From DATLMR01 sp035634255 (lineage in GTDB: Bacteria > Acidobacteriota > Blastocatellia > UBA7656): DNA of 64,000 bases. Position 1 is the stretch's first letter; each line of letters starts with the position of its first letter. Position numbers and translations under genes: made by a program. Under the pieces are notes generated by a model that had not been told where the DNA came from, did no database searches, and was given only the letters and a program-made list of their open reading frames with translations. Of this stretch, positions 18,729 through 26,882 are shown piece after piece. Location of the stretch: assembly GCA_035634255.1 (NCBI GenBank), contig DASQDI010000157.1, positions 124,001 through 188,000 on the forward strand, in the 5' to 3' direction.

Positions 18729-19094
18729 ATGGCTGAAGTTCTAGAGAAGACCGAAATGTACGAGAAGCTGGAACCCATGTCGCATGGGCGGCCTGACCTG
18801 AGAAAGAAGAAGCCGAAGATCATCGCCGTCATAATGGACAACTGCACGGGCTGCGCGGGCTCGCCCGCCTGCGTCGAGTACTGCCCGGTCGAGGCGTGCA
18901 TGTTCTGGGTCCCCGACCCCGACTACGTGCCGTTCGGCAGGATTGAAGTCGACCCGAATCTCTGCATCGGCTGCAAGCTCTGCACGAGCAAGGGGCCGGA
19001 AGGCACTTTCCTCGAAGGCTGCCCGTGGGACGCCATCGAGATGATGGCGACGGATGAATGGGAGAAAAGGACCGGCTTCACTCTCAATCCCTGA
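18729..19094 (+). CDS. 2[4Fe-4S] ferredoxin-type protein
   Basis: 121 residues, cytoplasmic. Two cysteine clusters (CTGCAGSPACVEYCPVEAC and CIGCKLCTSKG...EGCPWDAI) bind two [4Fe-4S] centres, with insertions relative to minimal clostridial ferredoxins. The N-terminal 35 residues are charged and the C-terminus (MATDEWEKRTGFTLNP) is a conserved-looking extension. AGGAG precedes the ATG by six bases. It stands alone between convergent genes, so its redox partner is not indicated; the nearby respiratory locus is on the other strand. Confidence 0.88.
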   Translation: MAEVLEKTEMYEKLEPMSHGRPDLRKKKPKIIAVIMDNCTGCAGSPACVEYCPVEACMFWVPDPDYVPFGRIEVDPNLCIGCKLCTSKGPEGTFLEGCPWDAIEMMATDEWEKRTGFTLNP

Positions 19095-19109
19095 AGGCCG
19101 GGCGGCTCT

Positions 19110-19988
19110 TCATCTGGCTTCGGCGGCGCGCTCTCTAATGGCCTCTATCACCAGAGACGCCTGCCTGTTCACGTAGTCCGGCACGCCGAGCATGGGGCGG
19201 GTGTAGCGCTCAATCGTCGGCATGTCTTCCGGCTGCCCGATGATGGCGAGCGCATTCAACGTCGCTTCCACCTGCTTGATCGAAGGCACGAGCACGACGA
19301 GCGGCGCGCCCTCGTCGACCCTCGACTCGTCCGGGACGATCACCTTCTCGACGCGGGCGTCTTCGGCCGCGCGCATCTCGATCACTTCCCCATCGTCACC
19401 CCTAATGCGAGCGAGGGGAGAGCCCGCGGCTACGGCGATCCCTTCTTCTTCAATAATCATGTCCACGACTCCGGCCCTTTTCGCGAGCAGGGTTTCGGGC
19501 TGGAGCATCGACACGAGCTCGGAGCGGCCCGACTGGTCGTTGAACCTGACGAGTTGGAGGGCCGCGTTGTGCCGCACGGTCGGGTTGGGGTCCGTTAAAA
19601 GGTTTATGAGCGCCGCGTGAAATTCGGGCTGAGTGTTGTCCTGCCCCATGGTCCAGGCGGCGTTGGACCGCACTTCGGGGGCCGAGTGGCGCGAGGCCTC
19701 GATGATCCGCGGGTACCATTTCTTCACGCCCTGATCGCCCGCGATTATGCGGTCCCCGAGCTGGCTGAGGGCGTGCTGGACGTTACGCGGCTTCTCTTTG
19801 TCGGTCAGGTACTCTTCCATCTTGGTGTCGGAGAGCGTGCGGCCGAACCAGGTGCCGTACCAGGACAGGAAGGCGGTCAGGACGAATACGGCCGCCACCA
19901 CGAGCATCGCCCACGGGAACTTGCGCCGCGGCTCTGACGGCGCGGGGGTCAGGGGGTTTTCCTCATCGAATGCCTGATGATCGATCAC
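19110..19988 (-). CDS. Membrane-anchored HEAT-repeat protein with inserted barrel-sandwich domain
   Basis: 292 residues starting at GTG. A short cytoplasmic tail precedes one membrane helix (about 25-46; WAMLVVAAVFVLTAFLSWYG). HEAT repeats (about 70-165; PEVRSNAAWTMGQ, PTVRHNAALQLVRF) are interrupted at about 168-230 by a biotinyl-lipoyl/HlyD-like barrel-sandwich fold (VVDMIIEEEGIAVAAGSPL...ARVEKVIVPDESRVDEGAPLVVLV). A further helical repeat follows. The insert lacks a lipoylatable lysine. A docking or scaffold role in the envelope is inferred, possibly linked to the respiratory locus downstream on the same strand. Confidence 0.7.
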   Translation of the reverse strand: MIDHQAFDEENPLTPAPSEPRRKFPWAMLVVAAVFVLTAFLSWYGTWFGRTLSDTKMEEYLTDKEKPRNVQHALSQLGDRIIAGDQGVKKWYPRIIEASRHSAPEVRSNAAWTMGQDNTQPEFHAALINLLTDPNPTVRHNAALQLVRFNDQSGRSELVSMLQPETLLAKRAGVVDMIIEEEGIAVAAGSPLARIRGDDGEVIEMRAAEDARVEKVIVPDESRVDEGAPLVVLVPSIKQVEATLNALAIIGQPEDMPTIERYTRPMLGVPDYVNRQASLVIEAIRERAAEAR

Positions 19989-20071
19989 GTGTCGGTTTAT
20001 CTCCTCCGGTCGGGGATGGATTATTGATTCTAGGTGCGATGATGGCGTCAGGCAAGCTCATCGCGCGCGGG

Positions 20072-20674
20072 TCAGCCGGTGGGGCTTTCGTAGACGGCCC
20101 CGGTCTCCTTGTTGCGGAGCGTGCAGGCGCGGGTGGCGTATGCCGTGAGGAAGAGTTGTTCGTCCGAGAGCAAGGCCCTGCGAAACGCGGAGTTATTCAG
20201 GAAGGCGGCGATGCGGACGGCGGCGAACGTCAGCCCTCCGTACGCGACGAGGAGCGCGGCCGTGGGCATTCTCCTGACCAATAAATCGAGCACGACGTAG
20301 ACCGAGAGGGCTCCCGCGACGGTCACCCACTTGCGGAAGCGCGAGGCGGGGTGCGAGAGGTAAAAAGAGGCGGCCTGAATAGGCAGGGCGAGAAGGAGCC
20401 AGTAGTTCCCGAAAAAGATGGCGACCGCGACCGCCGCGACCGCCGCGAGGATCAGCAGGACCGAAAGCCCCGCGATCAGGAGGCGGCCCGCGCCCCGGCC
20501 CGACGACTCCGCCCATTCGGCCGCCGCGAGCGGGTCCACCCCGATATTGAAGCTGCCGTATCTGATGGCCGCCCGCATCTGCTCATAGTCGTCGAACGGG
20601 AAGCCCGGTATCTCGCCCGCGCTCGCCCACGGCGTCCTCGAATCGATGTCGGTTGTGGTGAAGCTGTCTTTCAT
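20072..20674 (-). CDS. Polytopic membrane protein of unknown function
   Basis: 200 residues. A soluble N-terminus of about 60 residues precedes four predicted membrane segments at about 65-88, 90-108, 115-132 and 137-157 (for example LLIAGLSVLLILAAVAAVAV). A soluble tail ends TGAVYESPTG. No catalytic motif was recognised. It is transcribed toward the HEAT/barrel-sandwich gene, 83 bp away, and both may form a unit. Weak ribosome site. Confidence 0.6.
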   Translation of the reverse strand: MKDSFTTTDIDSRTPWASAGEIPGFPFDDYEQMRAAIRYGSFNIGVDPLAAAEWAESSGRGAGRLLIAGLSVLLILAAVAAVAVAIFFGNYWLLLALPIQAASFYLSHPASRFRKWVTVAGALSVYVVLDLLVRRMPTAALLVAYGGLTFAAVRIAAFLNNSAFRRALLSDEQLFLTAYATRACTLRNKETGAVYESPTG

Positions 20675-20799
20675 ACGTCCACATAGCTTATTGAAACAAG
20701 AGCGAGCGCAGAGGGTGTGTGATTATAGGATCGCCTCACAGGCATGTCAATTAAGCTGGCAAAAGATGAGGGAGAAATAAAGGGAATCAACTGGTAAAT

Positions 20800-20836
20800 C
20801 GGGGTTATTCATGGCCCGTCGACCGGAATAACCCCG
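20800..20836. terminator. Inverted repeat after the Cys-rich peptide gene, candidate terminator
   Basis: CGGGGTTATTC (20800-20810) and GAATAACCCCG (20826-20836) form a perfect 11-bp stem with a 15-nt loop. It sits ten bases past the stop of the minus-strand gene at 20846. There is no clear U-run on the minus strand, so factor-independent termination is uncertain. Confidence 0.5.
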
Positions 20837-20845
20837 CGTTCTTGG

Positions 20846-21106
20846 TTATAAACAGATGTGCTCAATCTGGTAGTAGGGCGTCTCGCAGCCTGATTTGTAG
20901 GCTTGTCCGCACCCGGAAGAGAATATGATCTTAATACCACACTCCACCGTGTAAGTTGAATCAGTGAAGTAATGATACTCGACGTCGCATGGCGGGCAGG
21001 CGTAAGCGGGCGGAGCCATCGCTACCGTGAGCGAGCCCCAACCCACCGTCACCGCGAAGATCGTGATTAGAATGCGGTTTTTTAGAACCCTTTTCAGTTT
21101 GGACAT
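20846..21106 (-). CDS. Small secreted cysteine-rich peptide
   Basis: 86 residues with a strong ribosome site (AAGGAGG). A signal peptide (cleavage near AYA) leaves a mature chain of about 50 residues with six cysteines: CPPC, then single Cys in VECGI, SSGCGQ, SGCETP and the C-terminal HICL. The aromatic pattern YHYFTDSTYT...PYYQ resembles small secreted families such as DUF6289, but that is from memory. Three disulfides would be possible. It has its own promoter and terminator-like repeat and appears monocistronic. Function unknown. Confidence 0.7.
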   Translation of the reverse strand: MSKLKRVLKNRILITIFAVTVGWGSLTVAMAPPAYACPPCDVEYHYFTDSTYTVECGIKIIFSSGCGQAYKSGCETPYYQIEHICL

Positions 21107-21147
21107 TTCGGCGTACCTCCTTGCATAGATTCGGACTGTTGTGGCAA

Positions 21148-21176
21148 ATCTTACTTTAATCTCATTTCAGGTTCAA
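21148..21176 (-). promoter_or_regulatory. probable promoter of the Cys-rich peptide gene
   Basis: On the minus strand, TTGAAC (21171-21176) is followed after 17 bp by TAAGAT (21148-21153). Each box matches four of six consensus bases with ideal spacing. It would give a leader of about 35 nt that carries the strong AAGGAGG. Confidence 0.45.
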
Positions 21177-21245
21177 TCAATAAAGCGAACGGAACCGGGA
21201 TCTTCTTTAGGTTAGTATTCGCGGCCGGCACGTGCCGGCCGCGTC

Positions 21246-21674
21246 TTACGGGCGGGACGGGAACAAGTGGTATAGCATCAGGTAGACGACGACCCCCGTG
21301 ACCGAGACGTATAGCCACATCGGCAGGGTCCAGCGCGCGACCCTCCTGTGGCGCGCGAAGTCGTTTCTCAACGCGCGGTAGAGGGTGACGAGCACGAACG
21401 GGACGATTAAGGCGGCGAGGACCGTGTGCGTTATCAGGATGGCGAAGTACAGAGGGCGCACCCAGCCCGTCCCCTTGAAGCCGGTCGCCCCGTGGTTGAA
21501 ATGGTAAGTCAGGTAGGAGATGAGGAAGAGGGCCGAGGTCGTCAGCGCCGCGACCATGCAGGCGCGGTGCGCGCTCACGTTATTGCGTCTTATGAAAAAG
21601 TAGCCGGCCAGGAGGAAGGCCGTGCAGACGGAATTCAGGGCCGCGTTGACCGACGGCAGTATTGTCATGTCCAT
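21246..21674 (-). CDS. DUF420 membrane protein, cytochrome oxidase assembly type
   Basis: 142 residues with four membrane segments. Histidines in HRACMVAAL, YHFNHGATGF and ILITHTVLAA mark the DUF420/CtaM-like family, associated with haem-copper oxidase maturation. The TGWVRPLYFAILITHT stretch is typical. It is the last gene of the oxidase operon, 61 bp after the small CxxC protein. Its place supports a role in oxidase assembly rather than electron transfer. Confidence 0.82.
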   Translation of the reverse strand: MDMTILPSVNAALNSVCTAFLLAGYFFIRRNNVSAHRACMVAALTTSALFLISYLTYHFNHGATGFKGTGWVRPLYFAILITHTVLAALIVPFVLVTLYRALRNDFARHRRVARWTLPMWLYVSVTGVVVYLMLYHLFPSRP

Positions 21675-21735
21675 ATTTCACGTTATAGCGACGCTCCGTG
21701 AGGGAGTCAAAAGGCGGGGCGGCCGTCCGGCCGTC

Positions 21736-22002
21736 TCAGGGTTGTTTGCGCCCCTGAACGCCTCTGAAGCGGTAGAAGGCTCCGAATATTCCCGCGAAGA
21801 TGGCGACCGGGGGGATGAGCATGATCAGTATGGCGAGGTTCATGCCCCTGGCCACTTCCTCGGCCTGCGCGGAGTTGGCGAGCGACTGTTTGCACATGGC
21901 GCACTGCGCGGCGAGCGCGGGCTCGGTCGCCGCCAGAAAAGCGGCGACCGAGATAAGCACCACCGGCCAGGCTCTCCTCATAACTGCGCCCCGTCCGTTC
22001 AT
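21736..22002 (-). CDS. Small membrane protein with periplasmic CxxC in the oxidase operon
   Basis: 88 residues. A signal peptide-like helix ends ALAAQ and is followed at once by CAMC. A second membrane helix (LAILIMLIPPVAIFAGIFGAF) and a basic tail come next. Its ATG lies four bases after the stop of the cox4 gene, so translation is coupled. The CxxC just outside the membrane would suit copper or thiol handling for the Cu-A or Cu-B site, but this is inference; I do not recognise a named family. Confidence 0.7.
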   Translation of the reverse strand: MNGRGAVMRRAWPVVLISVAAFLAATEPALAAQCAMCKQSLANSAQAEEVARGMNLAILIMLIPPVAIFAGIFGAFYRFRGVQGRKQP

Positions 22003-22006
22003 ACCC

Positions 22007-22558
22007 TCACCCCCTGAGGTTGAGCATGCGGAAGCTGTCCGGGAAGAGGATCACGAACAGGCAGAGCAGGACCACGAGGGTCGGGACAATCGTCAGCACG
22101 AGGCTCATGCGCTCGAACTTCAGGTGCATGAAGTAGGCCATGATGAGCGCCGCCTTGATGATCGACAGCCCCATCAGGATGATCAACATCAGAGTCAGGT
22201 TCAGGTGGATGTAGGCGAGGAAGACCTCCACGGCCGTCAGCACGAGCAGGGCGACCCAGATCAGGATGTTCTGCGCGTCGCTGCCCCCGTGCGCGTGCGC
22301 GTGCTCCCCGGCCACTTCCGCGCGGGCGGTCTTGTCGAACGGGTTCCGGATGAACCCCTTCTCGAAGGCCCACAGCAGGGGGTTGATCGCGAAGAGCCCC
22401 GCGAGCATCAGGCAGACCATCACAAGAAACAGCATGTCGACCCCGGACCTGAAGCGATCCGTGGCCACCGTCCAGACGGCCACCAGCAACGCCACGCCCG
22501 AAAGGGCCGCGAGCACCGCGTTCAGAAGTATGATTTCGTTCTCTTTCGATTTCGCCAT
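22007..22558 (-). CDS. Cytochrome c oxidase subunit IV-type protein
   Basis: 183 residues with five membrane segments. Two N-terminal helices and a His-rich linker (EHAHAHGG) precede the conserved subunit IV/CtaF core (WVALLVLTAVEVFLAY, LIILMGLSIIKAALIMAYFMHLK). GAGGG lies before the ATG. The core stabilises subunit I in caa3-type oxidases. The extra N-terminal helix pair makes it longer than a minimal subunit IV of about 100 residues. Confidence 0.85.
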   Translation of the reverse strand: MAKSKENEIILLNAVLAALSGVALLVAVWTVATDRFRSGVDMLFLVMVCLMLAGLFAINPLLWAFEKGFIRNPFDKTARAEVAGEHAHAHGGSDAQNILIWVALLVLTAVEVFLAYIHLNLTLMLIILMGLSIIKAALIMAYFMHLKFERMSLVLTIVPTLVVLLCLFVILFPDSFRMLNLRG

Positions 22559-22607
22559 TTGATTTCCCTCACTCTTTCGCGCACCTGCCGGTTAAACCTC
22601 GGCGGCC

Positions 22608-23243
22608 TCAATGCGGTTTGAAATCGACCGACAAAAGGTAGATCAGCGGGAAGACGAACATCCACACGAGGTCGACGAAGTGCCAGTAGAGGCCGCTCAC
22701 CTCCACGTCCTCGTCCGTGAACTTGTTTATCCGGATGGCCACGAGGGCGAGGTATAAGATGCCCGTGAACACGTGGAACATGTGGAGGCCGGTGATGGAG
22801 AAAAAGGTCGCGCCGAACATCGGGTCGCCCCACGGGTTCTCCCACGGGCGCATCCCGTCGAGCAGCAGGTGGTCCCACTCGTAGAGGTGCAGCACGAGGA
22901 AGGTGAGCCCCCCGATTATGGTCCCGATCAGCCACTTGCGCGCGGCCTTCTTGTCGCCCCGCTTGGAAGCCGAGACCGCGAATACCATCGTCAGGCTGCT
23001 CGACAGCAGGGCGAGCGTCATCACCGTGGAGAAGATGATGCTGGGATAAAAGGGGAAAGGTGTGGGCCAGTTGTCGCTCCCCACGCGCACGTAGCTGTAG
23101 CCGATCAGCAGGGCGGCGAACGTGAGCGAGTCCGACATTATGAACAGCCACATCCCGAGCTTCCTGTGGCCGACGCGATAAGGCAGGGTGCCCCCGCCCC
23201 AGTCGCTCGAAGCCGTCACCTCTTCAACTCTCACATGTGCCAT
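22608..23243 (-). CDS. Cytochrome c oxidase subunit III (second copy)
   Basis: 211 residues from the ATG at 23243, chosen because GGAGGTGAG precedes it; an open frame extends upstream without support. Contains the COX3 fold with five or more helices: KLGMWLFIMSDSLTFAALL, HLYEWDHLL, GLHMFHVFTGILYLA and ALYWHFVDLVW-like LYWHFVDLVWMFVFPLIYLL. The acidic residue in the fourth motif region and the final YWHFVD are family signatures. It follows another COX3 gene by four bases. Confidence 0.9.
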   Translation of the reverse strand: MAHVRVEEVTASSDWGGGTLPYRVGHRKLGMWLFIMSDSLTFAALLIGYSYVRVGSDNWPTPFPFYPSIIFSTVMTLALLSSSLTMVFAVSASKRGDKKAARKWLIGTIIGGLTFLVLHLYEWDHLLLDGMRPWENPWGDPMFGATFFSITGLHMFHVFTGILYLALVAIRINKFTDEDVEVSGLYWHFVDLVWMFVFPLIYLLSVDFKPH

Positions 23244-23247
23244 CAAC

Positions 23248-23949
23248 TCACCTCCAGAAGAATAGGAGTAAAAACAGATAAATCCACAGCCCGTCCATGA
23301 AATGCCAGTAGAGGGCCGTGACCTCGACGGCATTCCGCTGCCTCGACCCGATGCGGAGGCGCATGGCGAGCGCGGTCAGGTAGACCAGGGCTACGAGCCC
23401 GCCCAAAAGGTGTATGGCGTGCAGGCTCGTCAACAGGTAAAAGAAAGAGCTGTGCGGGTTGCTCGAAAGGTATATGCCCTGAGCCGCGAGGTGACGCCAC
23501 GCCATCACCTGCCCCGCCAGAAACGCTAACCCCAGAACGGTCGTGAGGGAGATGAGCGCGTTGAAGCGGCGGTACTCGTTCCGCCTGAGCGCGCGGCGCG
23601 CCATCTCGAAACTCACGCTGCTCGCCAGGATCATGCCGGTGCTCACCCAGAGCTCCCACGGCATCCTGATCCTGACCCACTCCCCCGCGTCATCGCTCAG
23701 CCCGGACGTTTGGCGCACGATGTAGGCGCTGGTCAGGGAGACGAAGAGCATCAGGATGCTCGCGAGCCCGACCCACATGCCTATCTTGTACTTCGTCGGC
23801 TCAATCGCGTCGTCGCGAGAGTAGCCGGGCGGCCAGTCCTTCGGGCCGCCCCCCGGCTCGTCCGGCCCGTCGCCGTCGTCCGGCCCGCGCCTGCCTCCGC
23901 CGATCCCAGGAGGCTTGACCTTTACATCCGTCGTTATACCCATTGCCAT
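23248..23949 (-). CDS. Cytochrome c oxidase subunit III (first copy)
   Basis: 233 residues. A Gly/Pro/Asp-rich cytoplasmic N-terminus of about 50 residues precedes a COX3-type bundle (KIGMWVGLASILMLFVSLT, WVSTGMILASSVSFEMARRA, LLTSLHAIHLLGGLVALVYL, ALYWHFMDGLWIYLFLLLFF). It is a paralogue of the gene immediately downstream. Having two subunit III-type proteins in one oxidase operon is known in several phyla; one may be a split or assembly version. The start could also be the ATG at 23943. Confidence 0.88.
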   Translation of the reverse strand: MAMGITTDVKVKPPGIGGGRRGPDDGDGPDEPGGGPKDWPPGYSRDDAIEPTKYKIGMWVGLASILMLFVSLTSAYIVRQTSGLSDDAGEWVRIRMPWELWVSTGMILASSVSFEMARRALRRNEYRRFNALISLTTVLGLAFLAGQVMAWRHLAAQGIYLSSNPHSSFFYLLTSLHAIHLLGGLVALVYLTALAMRLRIGSRQRNAVEVTALYWHFMDGLWIYLFLLLFFWR

Positions 23950-24082
23950 AGCCGGTGAAGAATGACGGGCGAAAAATGGCGGGCGATTCGCGCCCCTCGG
24001 AAAAGCGAGTCTGCCGCCCGCGCCCCGTCATCAAAGCCTATTATAAGTAATCCCCGCCCCCCTCTTCAAAACTCGTCACCCC

Positions 24083-25873
24083 TCAGTGCTCGTTGTCGCC
24101 GACCGGCTCGGTCTGCATGGAGTAGTCGTTCGGGGCGCCGGGCACGCTGTACTCGTACGGCCCGCGGTAGACCTCGGGCTCGACCCCCTCGAAATTATCG
24201 TGCGGCGGCGGCGAAGGTATGGTCCACTCCAGAGTCGTCGCCTCCCACGGGTTGTCCGGGGCCTTCGCCCCCCTGAACATGCTCCAGAAGAGGTTGAAGA
24301 CGAAGATCAACTGCGCCGCGGCCGTGAAGAAGGCGGCGTAGGTGACAAATATATTGAGCGGCGGCAGGTCCGACAGGAACGCGAGGTTGTTGTGCGTGGA
24401 GTACCTGCGGAGCGCGCCCTCCATCCCCATGATGTGCAGGGGGATGAAGATGCAGTTGACGCCGATGAACGTGAGCCAGAAGTGGAGCTTCCCGAGCGGC
24501 TCGCTCATCATCCTGCCGAACATCTTCGGGAACCAGAACTGCGTCCCCATGAATATGCCGAATATCGCGGCCACGCCCATGATCAGGTGGAAGTGGCCGA
24601 CCACGAAGTAGGTGTCGTGCAGGGGGATGTCTATCGACGTCTGGCCCAGGAAGAGGCCGGTGATGCCCCCGGAGACGAAGAGCGAGACGAAGCCTATGGC
24701 GTAGAGCATCGGCGCGGTGAACCGTATCTGGCCGCCCCAGATCGTGCCCAGCCAGTTGAACGTCTTGATGGCCGAGGGGACCCCGATGGTGAGCGTGATG
24801 AGCGAGAACATGATCGCGGTGCGCGGGTCCATGCCGCTCATGAACATGTGGTGGCCCCAGACGAAGAAGCCGAGCAGCCCGATGGCGAAGATGGCGAAGA
24901 CCATCGCGCGGTAGCCGAAGACGGGCTTGCGGGCGAAGGTCGCGAGGATGTGCGAGGTCAGGCCCATGCCCGGCAGGATGGCTATGTAGACTTCCGGGTG
25001 GCCGAAGAACCAGAAGAGGTGCTGCCACAGGATGGGCGAGCCGCCTTTGTTATCGAGCAGCTGCCCGCTGACGTACGTGCCCGCCGGTATGAAGAAGCTC
25101 GTCCCCGCGAGGTGCTCGATGATGAGCAGGATCCCGGCCGCGAGCAGGACCGGGAAGGAGAGCAGCGACAGCACCGCGGTCGTGAACCACGCCCAGCAGG
25201 TGAGCGGCAGCCGCATGAGCGACATGCCGCGCGCGCGCATGTTCAGCATCGTGGTGATGAAGTTGAGCGCGCCCAAAAGCGACGCGATGCAGAATATGCC
25301 GATGCTCGAAACCCACAGGAGCACGCCGAGCCCCTGCCCCGGCCCGGCCCTCTCGCCGAGCGCGCTCAGCGGGGCGTAGCCGGTCCACCCCCCGATGGGC
25401 CCTATCGTGTTGGTCGCCGCGAAGAAGGCGAGGAGCATCACTATGAGGGCCACGAACGTGGTCCAGAAAGAGAGCGCGTTCAGCAGGGGGAAGGCCATGT
25501 CGGCCGCGCCGATCTGGATCGGCAGGAAGTAGTTGCCGAACCCGCCCTGCGGCGCCGTCGTCAGCACGAAGAAGACCATGATCGTGCCGTGCATGGTCAC
25601 GAGCGATAGGTACAGGTCCGGCGAGATCGTCCCCGTCTCGGCGGCGGTCGGGAAGATCATCTTCAGGAACGCGAATTCGTGATTGGGCCACGCGAGCTGG
25701 AGGCGCATGAGCAGGGAGAGGGCCAGCCCGAGGAGCACCGAAAAGAGGGCGAGGAAAAAGTACTGGATTCCGATCACCTTGTGGTCGAGACTGAATATGT
25801 ATTTTCGAATGAAGCCCTTCGGCGGCTCGTGACGGTGGATTTCGCCATGAGTCGGGTGAATCACTTCTGCCAT
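24083..25873 (-). CDS. ctaD: Cytochrome c oxidase subunit I, A-type
   Basis: 596 residues, twelve core helices. All metal ligands are visible: low-spin haem His in THGTIMVFF, Cu-B His with cross-linked Tyr in FWFFGHPEVYI, the His pair in GHHMFMSG, and haem a3/low-spin His in HDTYFVVGHFHLIMG. HPEVY carries the D-channel glutamate that marks A-type oxidases. GAADMAFPLLNALSFW is intact. It reduces oxygen and pumps protons at the cytoplasmic membrane. GGAGGTGG precedes the ATG. It lies between subunits II and III, as usual. Confidence 0.95.
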   Translation of the reverse strand: MAEVIHPTHGEIHRHEPPKGFIRKYIFSLDHKVIGIQYFFLALFSVLLGLALSLLMRLQLAWPNHEFAFLKMIFPTAAETGTISPDLYLSLVTMHGTIMVFFVLTTAPQGGFGNYFLPIQIGAADMAFPLLNALSFWTTFVALIVMLLAFFAATNTIGPIGGWTGYAPLSALGERAGPGQGLGVLLWVSSIGIFCIASLLGALNFITTMLNMRARGMSLMRLPLTCWAWFTTAVLSLLSFPVLLAAGILLIIEHLAGTSFFIPAGTYVSGQLLDNKGGSPILWQHLFWFFGHPEVYIAILPGMGLTSHILATFARKPVFGYRAMVFAIFAIGLLGFFVWGHHMFMSGMDPRTAIMFSLITLTIGVPSAIKTFNWLGTIWGGQIRFTAPMLYAIGFVSLFVSGGITGLFLGQTSIDIPLHDTYFVVGHFHLIMGVAAIFGIFMGTQFWFPKMFGRMMSEPLGKLHFWLTFIGVNCIFIPLHIMGMEGALRRYSTHNNLAFLSDLPPLNIFVTYAAFFTAAAQLIFVFNLFWSMFRGAKAPDNPWEATTLEWTIPSPPPHDNFEGVEPEVYRGPYEYSVPGAPNDYSMQTEPVGDNEH

Positions 25874-25939
25874 CTTCCACCTCCTAATCGCTTACACGTT
25901 TATGTCGGTCGGCTGCCGGCCCCGCTACCCCGGACCGGG

Positions 25940-26773
25940 TCACTTGTATTGCTGAAGCAACTCGCCCAGCCTCGTCTTAAACTCTTCGTCGGGCTTCGTC
26001 GCCAGGTCCGAATACTCCTCTTCAGTCAGCACGAGTAGAAAGCTCTTCATGTTGAAATGGTTATTCCCGCAGAGCTCGGCGCAGGGGATCTCGTACCTCC
26101 CGACCTGCGTCGGCGTGAAGTGGACGCGGATGGCCAGGCCGGGCACCGCGTCCTGCTTGATGCGCATGTGCGGGATGAAGAGGCTGTGGATCACGTCCTT
26201 CGAGCGCAGGGTGAGCTCCACGGGCCGGTTCACCGGGATCAGCAAGGTGGTCGCCTGCACGTCGTCGCGGCCCTTCGCGTCGCTCGGGTCGACGCCGACA
26301 AAATTCAGGGTCGAGTCGTCGTAAAACTTCGGGTCGGTCTTCCCGAACTCGTTGTCCGCGCCGGGATAATGGAAATTCCACTGGAACTGCTGGCCGACCA
26401 CGCTCACCTTAACCGAATCGGCGGGCGCGTCGTTGAGGTGAAGCTGCGCCCACACCCTCTGCCCCAGCACGGCGATGGCGATGAATATCGCGGCGGTGAT
26501 CAGGGTCCAGGTTATCTCCAGACGGGTCGAGCCATGAGAGTAGACCGCGCGCGCGTCGCCCTTCCTGCCGAAGCGGAACACGGCGTAACCCAGGGCGACC
26601 TGCGCCCCGACGAAGGCGATGCCCACGACCACCAGAGTCCGCATGAACTGGGCGTCAATCGCGCTCCCGTGCACGGAGTGGTTCTGGGGGAACCACCACG
26701 TGTCCTGCCCCACGAACAGGAGCACCGTCCCGACGGCCAGGAGCACGAGCATTAGAGCCAAGGCTTTACCCAT
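25940..26773 (-). CDS. ctaC: Cytochrome c oxidase subunit II
   Basis: 277 residues. Two N-terminal membrane helices precede a periplasmic cupredoxin domain with the binuclear Cu-A site: His in DVIHSLFIPHMRIKQD, then CAELCGNNHFNM (two Cys, His, Met and the backbone Glu). The aromatic electron-entry stretch QQFQWNFHYPGADNEFG is present. Unlike true caa3 oxidases there is no fused C-terminal cytochrome c domain, so an external carrier, perhaps the nearby octahaem protein, must donate electrons. AGGAGA precedes the ATG. Confidence 0.94.
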   Translation of the reverse strand: MGKALALMLVLLAVGTVLLFVGQDTWWFPQNHSVHGSAIDAQFMRTLVVVGIAFVGAQVALGYAVFRFGRKGDARAVYSHGSTRLEITWTLITAAIFIAIAVLGQRVWAQLHLNDAPADSVKVSVVGQQFQWNFHYPGADNEFGKTDPKFYDDSTLNFVGVDPSDAKGRDDVQATTLLIPVNRPVELTLRSKDVIHSLFIPHMRIKQDAVPGLAIRVHFTPTQVGRYEIPCAELCGNNHFNMKSFLLVLTEEEYSDLATKPDEEFKTRLGELLQQYK

Positions 26774-26882
26774 AAGTCTCCTCTGAACTGAGCGTTAAAT
26801 GTCTGCCTGCAACCGGAAAGCGAGAAACTAGTGAAGAACCGAACGACCCGCGGGGGCGGCCCTGCCCCCGCCCCTGCAATCC

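Noticed and set aside
24086..25609. 507-residue plus-strand open frame in the cox1 region
   Set aside because: It is a shadow of cytochrome oxidase subunit I, which has all metal ligands on the minus strand.
26850..26871. GCGGGGGC/GCCCCCGC hairpin between ctaB and cox2 as a terminator
   Set aside because: No U-run on the minus strand, and it lies inside a tightly organised operon; it may instead affect mRNA processing. Not strong enough for a feature.
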